Part shown: positions 8,122 through 16,647 of the stretch, one piece after another
Numbering within the stretch: position 1 is the first letter of the stretch
How the letters are laid out: every line of letters starts with the position of its first letter
Origin: an uncultured Chloroflexota bacterium
Lineage (GTDB): Bacteria; Chloroflexota; Limnocylindria; Limnocylindrales; CSP1-4
NCBI GenBank assembly: GCA_903822495.1
Contig: CAIJPD010000040.1
Coordinates: 1-46,882, forward strand
Reading direction: 5' to 3'
DNA length: 46,882 nucleotides
Notes under the pieces: model-generated
Database searches by the model: none
What the model was told of the DNA's origin: nothing
What the model saw: only the letters and a program-made list of their open reading frames with translations
Made by a program: the position numbers and the translations under genes

Positions 8122-9126
8122 ATGACCCAGCCCCGGCTCCTCGCGGGACTTCCTCGGCGGTTGGTCGTCGCAGGGGTCCTGGCCGCCCTCGTCGTGGCGG
8201 TGTACGGCGGCTATCGGCTGCTGCCGCGACTGTCGAGCCTGCTGGCGCCAGGATGTACGACGACGCCAATCGGCGCGTCCGCGGGACCCGGCGCGTCGCT
8301 CGGTTCGGCCCGTGTGGTGAGTCCGGATTCCTCCGCCGGAATCCGGCCCGCCCCGGCCGCTTCGGGTGCCCCGGGTTCGACGGCTCCCGGCCCGGCGTCA
8401 TTCTTCGCCCCGATGACCACCCTGCCGCCCGGTCCGCCGGCCGGTGCCGCCGCACTGCGCGTCCCGGTCCTCATCTACCACGAGGTGGTCCCGAACGCCG
8501 ACCCGGCCGCGAGCGACTACGAGATGACGCCCGCGTTGATGGAGTCGCAGCTGTGTCTCCTGGCGGCTCGCGGCTGGCAGACGATCACCGCTCGCCAGCT
8601 GGCCGAGCACCTGGCCTCGGGCACGCCGCCGCCACAGCGGACCGTCGTCATCACCCTGGACGACGCCACGAGCGATCACCTGGCCAACGCCTACGCGATC
8701 CTCCGTCGCTACGGCTTCAGCGCGACCTTCTTCGTGATCGCCGGGTTCGTCGGCACGGACGGCTACCTCACCTGGGATCAGGTCCGGATGCTGCGCGACG
8801 GCGGCATGGAGATCGGTAGCCACTCCACCCACCACCCGCGGATGTCGGAAATCAGCGCCGCCGAGGCCGCGTCGGAGGTCCGCACGGCCCAGCAGGTGAT
8901 CGGCCAGCAGCTGGGCGCGCAGCCAGTGACGTTCGCGTACCCCGGCGGGGCATACAACGACACCGCGGTGGCCGCGGTCCGCGACGCGGGGCTGCTAGCC
9001 GCCTTCACCACGGCGGAGGGCCGCTCCGCGACCTGGGCCGATCGCCTGACGATCCCGCGGATCAACGTGGGGGCGGTCTGGTCCGCGGACAAGCTGCTGT
9101 CGATCCTCGAGGGGTACGTCAAGTAG
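8122..9126 (+). CDS. Polysaccharide deacetylase (NodB domain), membrane-anchored
   Basis: A 334-residue exported enzyme with an N-terminal signal anchor (about 13-29), a low-complexity Ala/Pro/Ser linker to about 112, and a NodB carbohydrate-esterase family 4 domain to the end. Metal and catalytic residues are visible: TLDDA at 178-182 (D180 and D181; the family usually has TFDDG, so the Gly is changed) and HSTHH at 234-238. It should remove N-acetyl groups from a surface polysaccharide or peptidoglycan. The VLIYHEV opening of the domain resembles the PgaB/IcaB type. It stands alone on the plus strand. Confidence 0.85.
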   Translation: MTQPRLLAGLPRRLVVAGVLAALVVAVYGGYRLLPRLSSLLAPGCTTTPIGASAGPGASLGSARVVSPDSSAGIRPAPAASGAPGSTAPGPASFFAPMTTLPPGPPAGAAALRVPVLIYHEVVPNADPAASDYEMTPALMESQLCLLAARGWQTITARQLAEHLASGTPPPQRTVVITLDDATSDHLANAYAILRRYGFSATFFVIAGFVGTDGYLTWDQVRMLRDGGMEIGSHSTHHPRMSEISAAEAASEVRTAQQVIGQQLGAQPVTFAYPGGAYNDTAVAAVRDAGLLAAFTTAEGRSATWADRLTIPRINVGAVWSADKLLSILEGYVK

Positions 9127-9216
9127 GGCGGAGGCTTGGGGACGCCTGGCCACTCCTGCCCCGAATCCGTAAGGCGTTCGGCCCCAACCCGCCATGCCGA
9201 CGCGGCAACCGGGACG

Positions 9217-9570
9217 TCAGTCGGTGGTCGGCGCTTCGCTCGACGCCGGCGGCACCGCGTGGCTGGCGCCGTCTTGGGGCGCCTCGAGCTGGCGGGTGAC
9301 GGCGATGGTAGGCGGATTCTCGCCCGGCGACCCCGACGGTCGCTCCTCGTCCGCCGCCCACGATGTCCGCAAGGCGGACGCCAACACCCAGGCGAGGGCG
9401 TCCTCGTCGCTGCTGCTCAGGAGCTCGGCCAACCACAGCTCATCCTGGGCGAGCCCGGTCCTCGCGGCCGGCGCCAGGGACTGCCCGTACAGCACGGCAT
9501 GGAGCCAGACGGTTAGGAGCAGGGCGCCCGCCGCGGCGGCGATGGCGAGGACCAGGAGGAGCACCGGCAT
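9217..9570 (-). CDS. Small single-pass membrane protein of unknown function
   Basis: A 117-residue protein with one N-terminal membrane helix (about residues 2-24: PVLLLVLAIAAAAGALLLTV), an acidic helical middle (ELWLAELLSSSDEDALAWVL) and a disordered Pro/Ser-rich tail. The ATG at 9568-9570 lies 20 bases after the stop of the MFS transporter gene, so the two are probably cotranscribed. I recognise no family. Confidence 0.5.
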   Translation of the reverse strand: MPVLLLVLAIAAAAGALLLTVWLHAVLYGQSLAPAARTGLAQDELWLAELLSSSDEDALAWVLASALRTSWAADEERPSGSPGENPPTIAVTRQLEAPQDGASHAVPPASSEAPTTD

Positions 9571-9590
9571 CGTTGGGACCGGCCGTCGAA

Positions 9591-10880
9591 TCAGCGGGCC
9601 GCCAGCGGGGCGACCTGACTCGGGCGCAGTCGCCGGCTCAGCCCGAGCGTGACGGCCTGCAGGACGACGGCGCCCACGAACGGCCAGGGAAAGCCGAAGA
9701 TCGTGATCAGCGCTCCCCACACGACACTGCTGAGGCCGTTGGCGATCTGGTAGCCGATCGAGTACGTCGCCATCGCCGAGCCGATTCGACCCCGTGGGGC
9801 GCGCTCGATCGTCAGCGCGCTGATCGCCGGATTGACCAGGGCGGAGGCCAGCGCATAGATCATCGCGGCGAGGGCAAAGGCGACCATCCCGCCGGTCGTC
9901 GCGATCGCCAGCGCCGCCGCGGCGATGAACGTCCCCAGGCTGATCGATCGACCGCGACCGAGGCCGTCCGACAGGCGTCCACCGAAGGGCAAGGCGATCG
10001 CCTGGGCCAGGCCATAAAGCGGGTAGTAGAGGACCAGGATCCCCAGGGGCGCACCCACGGCCAGCGCGTACACGGGCGCGAAGATCGAGAAGAGCGTGCT
10101 GACCGACCCGAAGCAAACCAGCATGAGCGTGCCGGGCAGCGCGCTCGGCTCGACGAACTGGGTCAGCCAGGGCCGGCCGGGCGCCGGGTCGGCGGGTCGC
10201 CCGCCGCCACGCGGCCGGGCCGGGAGGTGGAGCGCCACGGCGAACGCCGCCAGACCCAGCCCCATCGCGATGAGGAGCGGCCCCAGCTCCCCGGTCGCGC
10301 TGAACAGGGCGACCCCCGCCGCCGGGGCGACGAGGGCGGCCAAGGCCGGCATCAGCATGTACAACCCGGAGGCTTCCCCCCGGCGGTCGGCTGGCGCGAG
10401 GCGGGCCATCAGGGCCTGGTTGGCCACGCTGGAGACCGCCCAGCCCGTTCCCTGGGCGAACCGCACCAACACCGTGGCAGCAGTCCCGGGCACGAGCAGC
10501 AGCAGCGGCAGGATGGCTCCCAGTAGCGTGCCGGCACGCACGAGCGTGCGCGGCGGCGAGCCGTCGGCCAGCCGGCCCACGATCGGGCGAAGGAGGATCG
10601 ACGGCAGCGCGAAGGCGCCGGCGAGGAGGCCGACAACCACCGCCTCGCCCCCTCGGGCCAGGACGATGAGCGGGATCACGGTCCGGACGGTGTACTCGCT
10701 GGCGAACCCCAGCAGCGCCAGGAGCAGCACGCTGCGAAACGGTCCGGTCAGCAGCGAGGCTCGGGGTGACACCTCGGCAGCCGGCGGGGGGTCTGCCGGC
10801 AGACGGGCACGGGCGTATCCGCGGGCCGCGGTCCCGGGGAGCAGCAGCGCCGCCCGCAGGCGTGCGGTGGTCACGGTCAC
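9591..10880 (-). CDS. Major facilitator superfamily transporter
   Basis: A 429-residue integral membrane protein with about twelve helices and MFS signatures: VGRLADGSPPRT between helices 2 and 3, GWAVSSVANQALMARLAPADRRGEA split over the fourth and fifth helices, and a second-half GGRLSDGLGRGRS loop repeating the first. Substrate cannot be predicted from sequence. It lies 70 bases downstream of znuA on the same strand, so it may be read through from the zinc promoter, though no zinc role is known for this type. Confidence 0.8.
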   Translation of the reverse strand: MTVTTARLRAALLLPGTAARGYARARLPADPPPAAEVSPRASLLTGPFRSVLLLALLGFASEYTVRTVIPLIVLARGGEAVVVGLLAGAFALPSILLRPIVGRLADGSPPRTLVRAGTLLGAILPLLLLVPGTAATVLVRFAQGTGWAVSSVANQALMARLAPADRRGEASGLYMLMPALAALVAPAAGVALFSATGELGPLLIAMGLGLAAFAVALHLPARPRGGGRPADPAPGRPWLTQFVEPSALPGTLMLVCFGSVSTLFSIFAPVYALAVGAPLGILVLYYPLYGLAQAIALPFGGRLSDGLGRGRSISLGTFIAAAALAIATTGGMVAFALAAMIYALASALVNPAISALTIERAPRGRIGSAMATYSIGYQIANGLSSVVWGALITIFGFPWPFVGAVVLQAVTLGLSRRLRPSQVAPLAAR

Positions 10881-10950
10881 GGGAGCAGCGCTGCGACCTC
10901 GTCGACGCGGCCGGTGACGGAGGCCGCCCGCGTCGGATCGTGGGCCGGGC

Positions 10951-11883
10951 TCACTTGGCCGCTCCGAGTGCCGCGTCGATCGAGTTGAGCTGCGCGAGCT
11001 GCCAGTCGACGAACGACTGGCCAGCGACGGGGATCGTCTCGGACACGCCAGCGACCGGCACGCCCGACTGCCCGGCCAGGGTCCGGATCGACTCGGTGAC
11101 CGGCGAGGTCGCCTGGCTGTTGTACAGGAGGACCTTGACCCGGTGGCCGGTCAGGAGGTCCCGCTCAGCGGCGACATCGACCGGCGCCGGGTCCGTGCCT
11201 TCCTCGATGGACTTGGCGAAGCCCTCCGGGGTCAGGGACTGCCAGCCAAGCGCCGCGATGAGATAGCCCGGCACGGGCTCGGTGAACGCGACCGGAAGCC
11301 CCGGGTACGTCGCCTTGAGTGCAGCGATCCTTGCGGTCAACGGGGCGAACGAGTCGAGGTAGGCCGTGAGGTTCGCCTCGATGGTCGTCTTCGAGCCCGG
11401 CAGCAGCTGCTCCAGCGCGTCGGCCACGGCCCGCGCCACCTTGGGCATCGTCTGGGGGTCGTACCAGATGTGGGGGTTGACGTCGTCCGCGATCCCGAGC
11501 AGGTCCTGGACGTTGATGACGGTCCGGTCGGCCCGGGGCGACGCGCCGATCAGGTGGTCAACGAAGGCGTCGTAGCCCAGCCCGTTCTCGATGACCAGCC
11601 GGGCGTCGGCCACCGCCTGGGCGTTCGCGGGGCTGCTCTCGTAGGTGTGGGGATCCTCGGTGGGGTCGGTGAGGATGCTCGTGACCGAGACGAGATCACC
11701 CCCCACCCGGGCGGCAAGGTCACCATAGAAGTTCTCGCCGGCCACGACCATGATCGAGGTGCCAGGCGAGGTGCTGCTGCCCGAGGTGCAGCCGACCATG
11801 GCCGTGAGAAGGACGAGAGCCCCCAAAATGGTGCGACTCATTCGCAGAGTCAGTCTCACTGCCGGGTGACGGGACGCGATCAT
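10951..11883 (-). CDS. znuA: Zinc ABC transporter substrate-binding lipoprotein (ZnuA-like)
   Basis: A 310-residue cluster A-I metal-binding protein. The N-terminal signal has a lipobox-like LLTAMVGC, so it is probably lipid-anchored. The metal-site pattern is visible: DPHTYESSP (His), NPHIWYDP (His), and a third region around AFTEPVPGYL where many ZnuA proteins have His and this one has Glu. An acidic His-rich loop is absent. It delivers zinc, or possibly manganese, to the ZnuC/ZnuB transporter encoded at 15766-17462. The ATG at 11883 is chosen because AAAGGAG lies six bases upstream; an internal ATG at 11841 follows directly on an operator-like site. Two operator-like sites flank the start, consistent with Zur control. 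Confidence 0.85.
   Translation of the reverse strand: MIASRHPAVRLTLRMSRTILGALVLLTAMVGCTSGSSTSPGTSIMVVAGENFYGDLAARVGGDLVSVTSILTDPTEDPHTYESSPANAQAVADARLVIENGLGYDAFVDHLIGASPRADRTVINVQDLLGIADDVNPHIWYDPQTMPKVARAVADALEQLLPGSKTTIEANLTAYLDSFAPLTARIAALKATYPGLPVAFTEPVPGYLIAALGWQSLTPEGFAKSIEEGTDPAPVDVAAERDLLTGHRVKVLLYNSQATSPVTESIRTLAGQSGVPVAGVSETIPVAGQSFVDWQLAQLNSIDAALGAAK
11842..11859 (-). promoter_or_regulatory. Operator-like site B, znuA start region (putative Zur site)
   Basis: The minus strand reads GTGAGACTGACTCTGCGA, identical at 16 of 18 positions to the site upstream of znuC at 15695-15712. It lies within the first codons of znuA if the ATG at 11883 is used, or directly before the ATG at 11841. 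The repeated sequence near two zinc-uptake genes and a zur gene suggests a Zur operator, but the match is by eye only. Confidence 0.5.
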
Positions 11884-11994
11884 CGTGAGCTCCTTTTGGA
11901 TGCGGCTCATCAGACGGAGCGGCGGATCTGGCAACCAGGCCAGAGGCCGACCAACGCTCCGGTTGGAAGCCTACCAGTCGGAGCCCAGGCTGTC

Positions 11995-12007
11995 GAGACT
12001 CAGTCTC
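11995..12007. promoter_or_regulatory. Palindromic operator-like site C upstream of znuA (putative Zur site)
   Basis: GAGACTCAGTCTC is a perfect 13-base palindrome in the 159-base gap between znuA and the yibE/F gene. Its core matches the sites at 11842-11859 and 15695-15712. It lies about 110 bases upstream of the chosen znuA start, where a promoter would be expected. Confidence 0.5.
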
Positions 12008-12042
12008 ATGAAGCCATGGGCACCGCGACGATCGCCGGGCGG

Positions 12043-13791
12043 TCAGGGCGGGAAGATGGCCAATGTGAAGAGGATGATCCCCGACGGGCCAACGTAGTGG
12101 ACGAAGACATCCTGGGCGGTTGACGTCTCGATCTCCAGCCAACCGCTCGTTTCCTGGCCGGCTTTGAGGGTCACGTCGGTCAATGGCGGGTGTGTCTGCG
12201 AGCCCTGGCCCGTGACAATCGTGCCGTCCGAGGCGAGGACGGTCCAGCTCGCGGGGCTGACGGCGAACGAGCCAGAGGCACGGGCCACGACGTTGAGCAG
12301 GAGGCGAGTGCGACCGGTGCCATCGGTCTCCGTCCGCTCCTCGAGCACGGTGACGGAGCCAAGCGCAGCACCGCCGTCAACGACCGGCATCGTCGTGCCG
12401 ATCTGGATCAGCGGGGCAGGGCCAGCCGGCAACTCGGTCCCCACCGGTTGCACCGACGCTGCCGGACTCGCTCCGGTGATCGGTCCGAATTGGTCCACGG
12501 CCACGGGGAGACGTTGCGGGGCTGCGACGAACGGCGAGATCGCAACGGCAACGCCGCCGGTGATCAGGCCGATGGTCAACAACCCGGCGACCAGCGCGAT
12601 CGCTGGATGCCGCAGGAGGCGCGGCAGGCCAGACCGGTCCATCTGCGCGTCGGCATCACGATGCGGCGCCAGCGCGACGGCCAGGACCGTGGTCAGCGGC
12701 ACGGCGGCGACGATGCCAAGGCTGCCCACCAGGGTCCGAACGATCTCGATCGCGACCGTCTCGCCATTGAGGATGAGGCCCGTTGGCTGGCTGGTGACGG
12801 CGAACAGAACGATCAGCGGCAGGCTCGCCCCGAGGTACGCCAGGAAGAGGGTGTTCACGGTGGCGGCGATGTGGGATCGGCCGACGTTGAAGGCGCTCGC
12901 ATACAGCTGACGGCCGCGCAGCTGGGTATGACGAACGAGCTCCTCGACCGCCGCCGCCTGCGTGACCGTGACGTCGTCAAGGACACCGATCGTGCCCAGC
13001 ATGAACGCGGCGAGCAGCAGGCCCCGGAGATCGAGCCCGACGCCGGGTGCGACCTGGAGGCTGATCAGCTCCTGGCCGACCGCGTTGCTGAACTGAGCCG
13101 CGGCGATCGTGCCGGCGGCCAGGATCGCGGTGAAACCAAGGGCTCCCGCGGTGCCGAGGATGGCCGCAACGCTCGAGCGGCTGAAGCCTTCGGTCAGCCC
13201 GATCGTCAGGATCGTGATCGCCACCGACAGGACGACGGCCACCGGGATCGGCGACACGCCCACCAGCAGCAGGGGAACCAGGATGCGGATGGTGATCGCG
13301 ACCGTCAGGCCAAGCGCGAGGAGGGCTCGCAAGCCCCGCCATCCCCCGGCGGCCACGACCGCCACGCCAAAGAGGGCGGCGAGCCAGATGAGCTGTGGCA
13401 GACGCCAGCGGTCCTGGACCGCCACGAACGGCGTCGAGCCGCCGCTGCCCGTTGACGTGACCACGACGTCTTCGCCAACCCGGTACCCGGTGTTGTCCTG
13501 TTGGCCACCCGGGCCCTGGAGATAGGCATCCAGCTCCTGGCCGGCGTCCGGTCCCTCGAGCATGAGCACCCGGCCATCGGGGCCGAAGCCACCGCTGGCG
13601 AGCGCGCGGTCCGGGCGGTTGGGATCAAGGACGGCGACGAGCCGGGCGTGGTAGGCGGTGATCCCGCTCGTGTCGGTGCGAGCCGGACCGAGGTCCGGGA
13701 TCGCGAGAACGACCAGGAGGAGCACCGCCGAGAGGGCTGGCAGCAGGAGCTGCCGGGCGAGCGAGCCGCGGTCCAGCCGGCGGCGGATCAC
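12043..13791 (-). CDS. YibE/F-like multi-pass membrane protein with C-terminal beta domain
   Basis: A 582-residue protein of the YibE/F family. After one N-terminal helix and a soluble extracytoplasmic segment (about 40-130) come about eight membrane helices (WLAALFGVAVVAAGGWRGLRALLALGL onward) with the family hallmarks GTIGVLDDVTVTQAAAVEEL and VNTLFLAYLGASLPL. From about residue 425 a soluble beta-rich domain follows, absent from the neighbouring paralogue. The transported substrate is not established for the family. It lies 6 bases downstream of a second family member and between znuA and zur, which suggests a metal-related job. Confidence 0.8.
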   Translation of the reverse strand: MIRRRLDRGSLARQLLLPALSAVLLLVVLAIPDLGPARTDTSGITAYHARLVAVLDPNRPDRALASGGFGPDGRVLMLEGPDAGQELDAYLQGPGGQQDNTGYRVGEDVVVTSTGSGGSTPFVAVQDRWRLPQLIWLAALFGVAVVAAGGWRGLRALLALGLTVAITIRILVPLLLVGVSPIPVAVVLSVAITILTIGLTEGFSRSSVAAILGTAGALGFTAILAAGTIAAAQFSNAVGQELISLQVAPGVGLDLRGLLLAAFMLGTIGVLDDVTVTQAAAVEELVRHTQLRGRQLYASAFNVGRSHIAATVNTLFLAYLGASLPLIVLFAVTSQPTGLILNGETVAIEIVRTLVGSLGIVAAVPLTTVLAVALAPHRDADAQMDRSGLPRLLRHPAIALVAGLLTIGLITGGVAVAISPFVAAPQRLPVAVDQFGPITGASPAASVQPVGTELPAGPAPLIQIGTTMPVVDGGAALGSVTVLEERTETDGTGRTRLLLNVVARASGSFAVSPASWTVLASDGTIVTGQGSQTHPPLTDVTLKAGQETSGWLEIETSTAQDVFVHYVGPSGIILFTLAIFPP

Positions 13792-13797
13792 CTCGAC

Positions 13798-15162
13798 TCA
13801 ATCTCCATCGGTGGGCGGCGACTCCGGGTGGGCCTGCTGGACGCGCATCGGCGCGGCTGCCGGCCGGGCGGCTCGAACGACCGGCGGGCGTCCCGACCCG
13901 CGCACCACCCAGCGACACGCGATGGCCGTGGTGATCGGCACCGCGGCCACCACCCCGATGGCGCCGACCACCGTGCGGACGATCTCGACGGCGATGTCCT
14001 CGCCACTGATCGCCGCCGTCAGGTTGGAGCCCTCCAGGAGCAGGAGCACGACCAGCGGCAGGGCAGTTCCGAGATAGGCGAAGACGAGCGTGTTGACCGT
14101 GGCCGCCAGGTGGGCCGTCCCGATGTTCATCGTCCGCGTGAACAGCTGCCAGCGCGACAGGCCTGGGTCGACGTCGTGGAGCTCCTCGACCGTGACCGCC
14201 TGGCTGATCGCCACGTCATTGAGGACGCCCAGCCCGCCGAAGATGACGGCGGCCAGCAGCAGGCCGGACAAGTTGACCGAGCCCTGCGCGAGCTGCGACA
14301 GGTACACGATGTGATCCGATCCCTGGGCGGGCGTGAACCGCGCTGCGGCATTGACGACGGCCGCGAGCAGGCCGGTCACGGCAAGCCCGAACGTCGTGCC
14401 GGCGACCGCGGACAGGGTCGCCCGGTTGAGCCCCTGGGTCAGGAGGAAGCTCAGCGTGGTCACGACGATTCCGAAGGCGATCGCGAGCAGAACGGGATCC
14501 CAGCCGGCGAGCACGAGCGGGACGAACAGGCGAAGGACGAGGATCAGCGTGAGGGCGAGCGACACGATCGCCCGGAGCCCCCGCCAACCGGCCACAGCGA
14601 TCGCCGCCGCCGCGAAGGCGGCCAGGAGCCAGCCGAACAACGGCAGGCGCCAGCGGTCGACGACCACCATCGTCCTGGTGCCATCGGGCAGGGTGTCGAT
14701 CTGGGCGACGACCTCGTCTCCCGGGCGATAGTCCGGGAGCTCAAGGGAGCCGCTCGGGCCCTGGATATCGCCCTGGCCGTCGAGCCCCGCGTAGGGCCCG
14801 TCCAGGAAGTGGACGACCGCCTGCCTGGGCTGCGGCGCGGCGCCCGAGGCAGGCGATGCTGGCGTGGGCGAAGGTACCGATCCGGACGATGGGGCGACCA
14901 GGGACACGATGCGAGCGTGGACCAGCTGGCCAGTGGGAGCCTGGCGCAGGGGCACCACCGACGGGAGCACGACCAGCAGGCCGATGAGCCCCAGGACGGC
15001 GACGGCAAAGATGAGGATCTGCTGCTCGGTGCGGTTGGCCGGGCCGAGCGCCGGCCTGATCTCGGGCGGTGCCGCCTGCGCTGGGTTGCCGTCGTCCGCC
15101 ACCGGGGGATCGTAGACCCGGGACGGCGAACGTGCCCACAGAGGGCCTCCAGAGTCGTCCAC
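13798..15162 (-). CDS. YibE/F-like multi-pass membrane protein
   Basis: A 454-residue paralogue of the next gene, sharing the same core: soluble N-terminal domain with DRWRLPLFGW, the WRGLRAIVSLAL helix, GGLGVLNDVAISQAVTVEEL, and VNTLVFAYLGTALPLVVLL. It lacks the extra C-terminal domain. The GTG at 15162 gives the longest form; a GTG at 15102 is also plausible and neither has a clear ribosome binding site. The two genes are separated by 6 bases and probably work as a heteromeric pair. The start lies 55 bases from the divergent zur gene, so promoters for both must fit in that gap. Confidence 0.8.
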   Translation of the reverse strand: MDDSGGPLWARSPSRVYDPPVADDGNPAQAAPPEIRPALGPANRTEQQILIFAVAVLGLIGLLVVLPSVVPLRQAPTGQLVHARIVSLVAPSSGSVPSPTPASPASGAAPQPRQAVVHFLDGPYAGLDGQGDIQGPSGSLELPDYRPGDEVVAQIDTLPDGTRTMVVVDRWRLPLFGWLLAAFAAAAIAVAGWRGLRAIVSLALTLILVLRLFVPLVLAGWDPVLLAIAFGIVVTTLSFLLTQGLNRATLSAVAGTTFGLAVTGLLAAVVNAAARFTPAQGSDHIVYLSQLAQGSVNLSGLLLAAVIFGGLGVLNDVAISQAVTVEELHDVDPGLSRWQLFTRTMNIGTAHLAATVNTLVFAYLGTALPLVVLLLLEGSNLTAAISGEDIAVEIVRTVVGAIGVVAAVPITTAIACRWVVRGSGRPPVVRAARPAAAPMRVQQAHPESPPTDGD

Positions 15163-15217
15163 CAGCGCGTGAGACCCGGTCGCGGCAATCCCCAGCCCTG
15201 CACGTTAGACTGGCTGG

Positions 15218-15649
15218 GTGGTGACCGAGGATCTGGTTCGTGCCTTCGATGACGCCGGCTTCCGCCTGACCGGGGCCCGGCAATCGGTCATCGATCTCAT
15301 CCTGAGCCGCAATGGCGCGTTCACCACCGCTGACCTGGTCGACGACGCGCGCCGACGGCGCCTGCCGGCGGCCCGCGCGACGATCTTTCGCACCCTCGAG
15401 GTCCTCGAGCAGCTCAAGGTCGTCGAACGACTCGATCTCCCCAACGGCAGTCACTCCTACATTCGCTGCGGGAGCGGGCACCATCATCACGTGGTCTGCC
15501 GTCGCTGCGCACGCTCCGTCGACCTGGGCGACTGCGGCATGTCCGCGGTCGCGGCCGAGGTCGCCCAGCGAACCGGCTTCCGGATCGACCTGCACCGGGT
15601 CGAGATGTTCGGACTCTGTCCGAGCTGCCAGACGGTCGTTCCGACCTAG
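15218..15649 (+). CDS. zur: Fur-family regulator, probably Zur
   Basis: A 143-residue Fur-superfamily repressor. The winged helix spans about 8-75 (RLTGARQSVIDLIL, then RATIFRTLEVLEQL), and the dimerisation domain carries HHHHVVCRRC and a terminal CPSC, the two cysteine pairs of the structural zinc site. Regulatory metal ligands include the HHHH cluster and LHRVEMFGLC. Zinc specificity is inferred from the position directly upstream of znuC-znuB and across from znuA. It starts with GTG. The gene is separated from znuC by a 116-base gap that contains an operator-like site and a perfect inverted repeat. Confidence 0.85.
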   Translation: MVTEDLVRAFDDAGFRLTGARQSVIDLILSRNGAFTTADLVDDARRRRLPAARATIFRTLEVLEQLKVVERLDLPNGSHSYIRCGSGHHHHVVCRRCARSVDLGDCGMSAVAAEVAQRTGFRIDLHRVEMFGLCPSCQTVVPT

Positions 15650-15694
15650 CTCTATTGGACGGACCCCTTCCCTGTGCGTCCCCTGCACCCTTGG

Positions 15695-15712
15695 TTGAGA
15701 CTCACTCTGCGA
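15695..15712 (+). promoter_or_regulatory. Operator-like site A upstream of znuC (putative Zur site)
   Basis: TTGAGACTCACTCTGCGA matches the znuA-proximal site on the other strand at 16 of 18 positions. It is 53 bases upstream of the znuC ATG and overlaps the left arm of the inverted repeat at 15703-15727. Together the sites suggest a core of TGAGACTsAsTCTs. Confidence 0.5.
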
Positions 15713-15727
15713 CCGCATCGCAGAGTG
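15703..15727. promoter_or_regulatory. Perfect inverted repeat between zur and znuC
   Basis: CACTCTGCGA and TCGCAGAGTG form a perfect 10-base inverted repeat around a 5-base spacer. There is no T-run after it, so it is a weak candidate for an intrinsic terminator. Its overlap with the operator-like site suggests either a bound operator or an RNA hairpin in the znuC leader. Confidence 0.55.
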
Positions 15728-15765
15728 ACGCGCTGCGCGGTCGACACGACGGAGGGTGGCGCACG

Positions 15766-16647
15766 ATGATCGTCGGCCAGGCCCCCGGCGCGGTCCCCGA
15801 GCCGCTCACGGCCCTCAACCGCGATGGGTCCGCGATCCGGTTCGACCGGGCAACCCTCGGCTACGGTCCTCGAATCGTGTGGTCCGACCTCTCCCTGGTC
15901 GTCCAGCCGGGGGAGTTCCTGGCGGTGCTGGGGCCGAACGGATCGGGCAAGACGTCGATGCTGCGGGCCCTGCTCGGCCTAACGGCACTGGGCGCGGGCG
16001 GGCTCGAGGTCCTGGGTTCGGTGCCGCGCCGCGGGAACCCGGCGATCGGCTACGTCCCGCAGCACGCCGGCTTCGACCGGGACGTTCCGATGCGGGGACG
16101 CGATCTCGTCGGCCTTGGTGTCAACGGCCACCGTTGGGGCTTCGGCGGGTTGACACCCGTCGAGCGATCGAGGGTTGCCGAGGCCCTGCGAGCGGTGGGG
16201 GCAGAGCGATACGCGGACCAGCCGATCGGCCGGCTGTCGGGCGGCGAGCAGCAGCGACTCCGGATCGCCCAGGCGTTGGTGGGGAATCCACGCCTCCTGC
16301 TCTGCGACGAGCCGCTGGCCAGCCTCGATCTCCGCTACCAGCAGGAGATCGCGGAGCTCATCGGCTCGTGGTCGAGGTCAAGCAGCGGCACCGTGGTCTT
16401 CGTCACCCACGACGTCAACCCCGTGCTCGCCTACGCCCAGCGGGTCGTGTTCGTCGTCAATGGGCGCTGGGCTGCCGGCACCACGGACGAGGTGCTCACG
16501 AGCGAGACGATGACCAGGCTGTACGGGGCTCCCGTCGAGGTGGTTCGGGTCCGCGGGCGGATCATCGTGGTGGGCGACGCCACCGGCAGCGGCCTCGATC
16601 TCGACGAGCCCTACGAGTTCCCCGACCCAGGCGCGGACGCCCGATGA
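15766..16647 (+). CDS. znuC: Zinc ABC transporter ATP-binding protein
   Basis: A 293-residue ABC ATPase with Walker A GPNGSGKT, the signature LSGGEQQR, Walker B LLLCDEPLASLD and the switch His in FVTHDV. It powers metal uptake by the permease encoded next. The ATG at 15766 has GGAGGG ten bases upstream and is preferred over longer in-frame starts that would run through the operator-like region. It overlaps the permease gene by 4 bases (ATGA). Confidence 0.9.
   Translation: MIVGQAPGAVPEPLTALNRDGSAIRFDRATLGYGPRIVWSDLSLVVQPGEFLAVLGPNGSGKTSMLRALLGLTALGAGGLEVLGSVPRRGNPAIGYVPQHAGFDRDVPMRGRDLVGLGVNGHRWGFGGLTPVERSRVAEALRAVGAERYADQPIGRLSGGEQQRLRIAQALVGNPRLLLCDEPLASLDLRYQQEIAELIGSWSRSSSGTVVFVTHDVNPVLAYAQRVVFVVNGRWAAGTTDEVLTSETMTRLYGAPVEVVRVRGRIIVVGDATGSGLDLDEPYEFPDPGADAR

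Noticed and set aside
12190..15252. Long plus-strand open frames opposite the YibE/F genes
   Set aside because: Arg/Asp/Gly-rich antisense frames; the minus-strand proteins carry clear membrane and family features.
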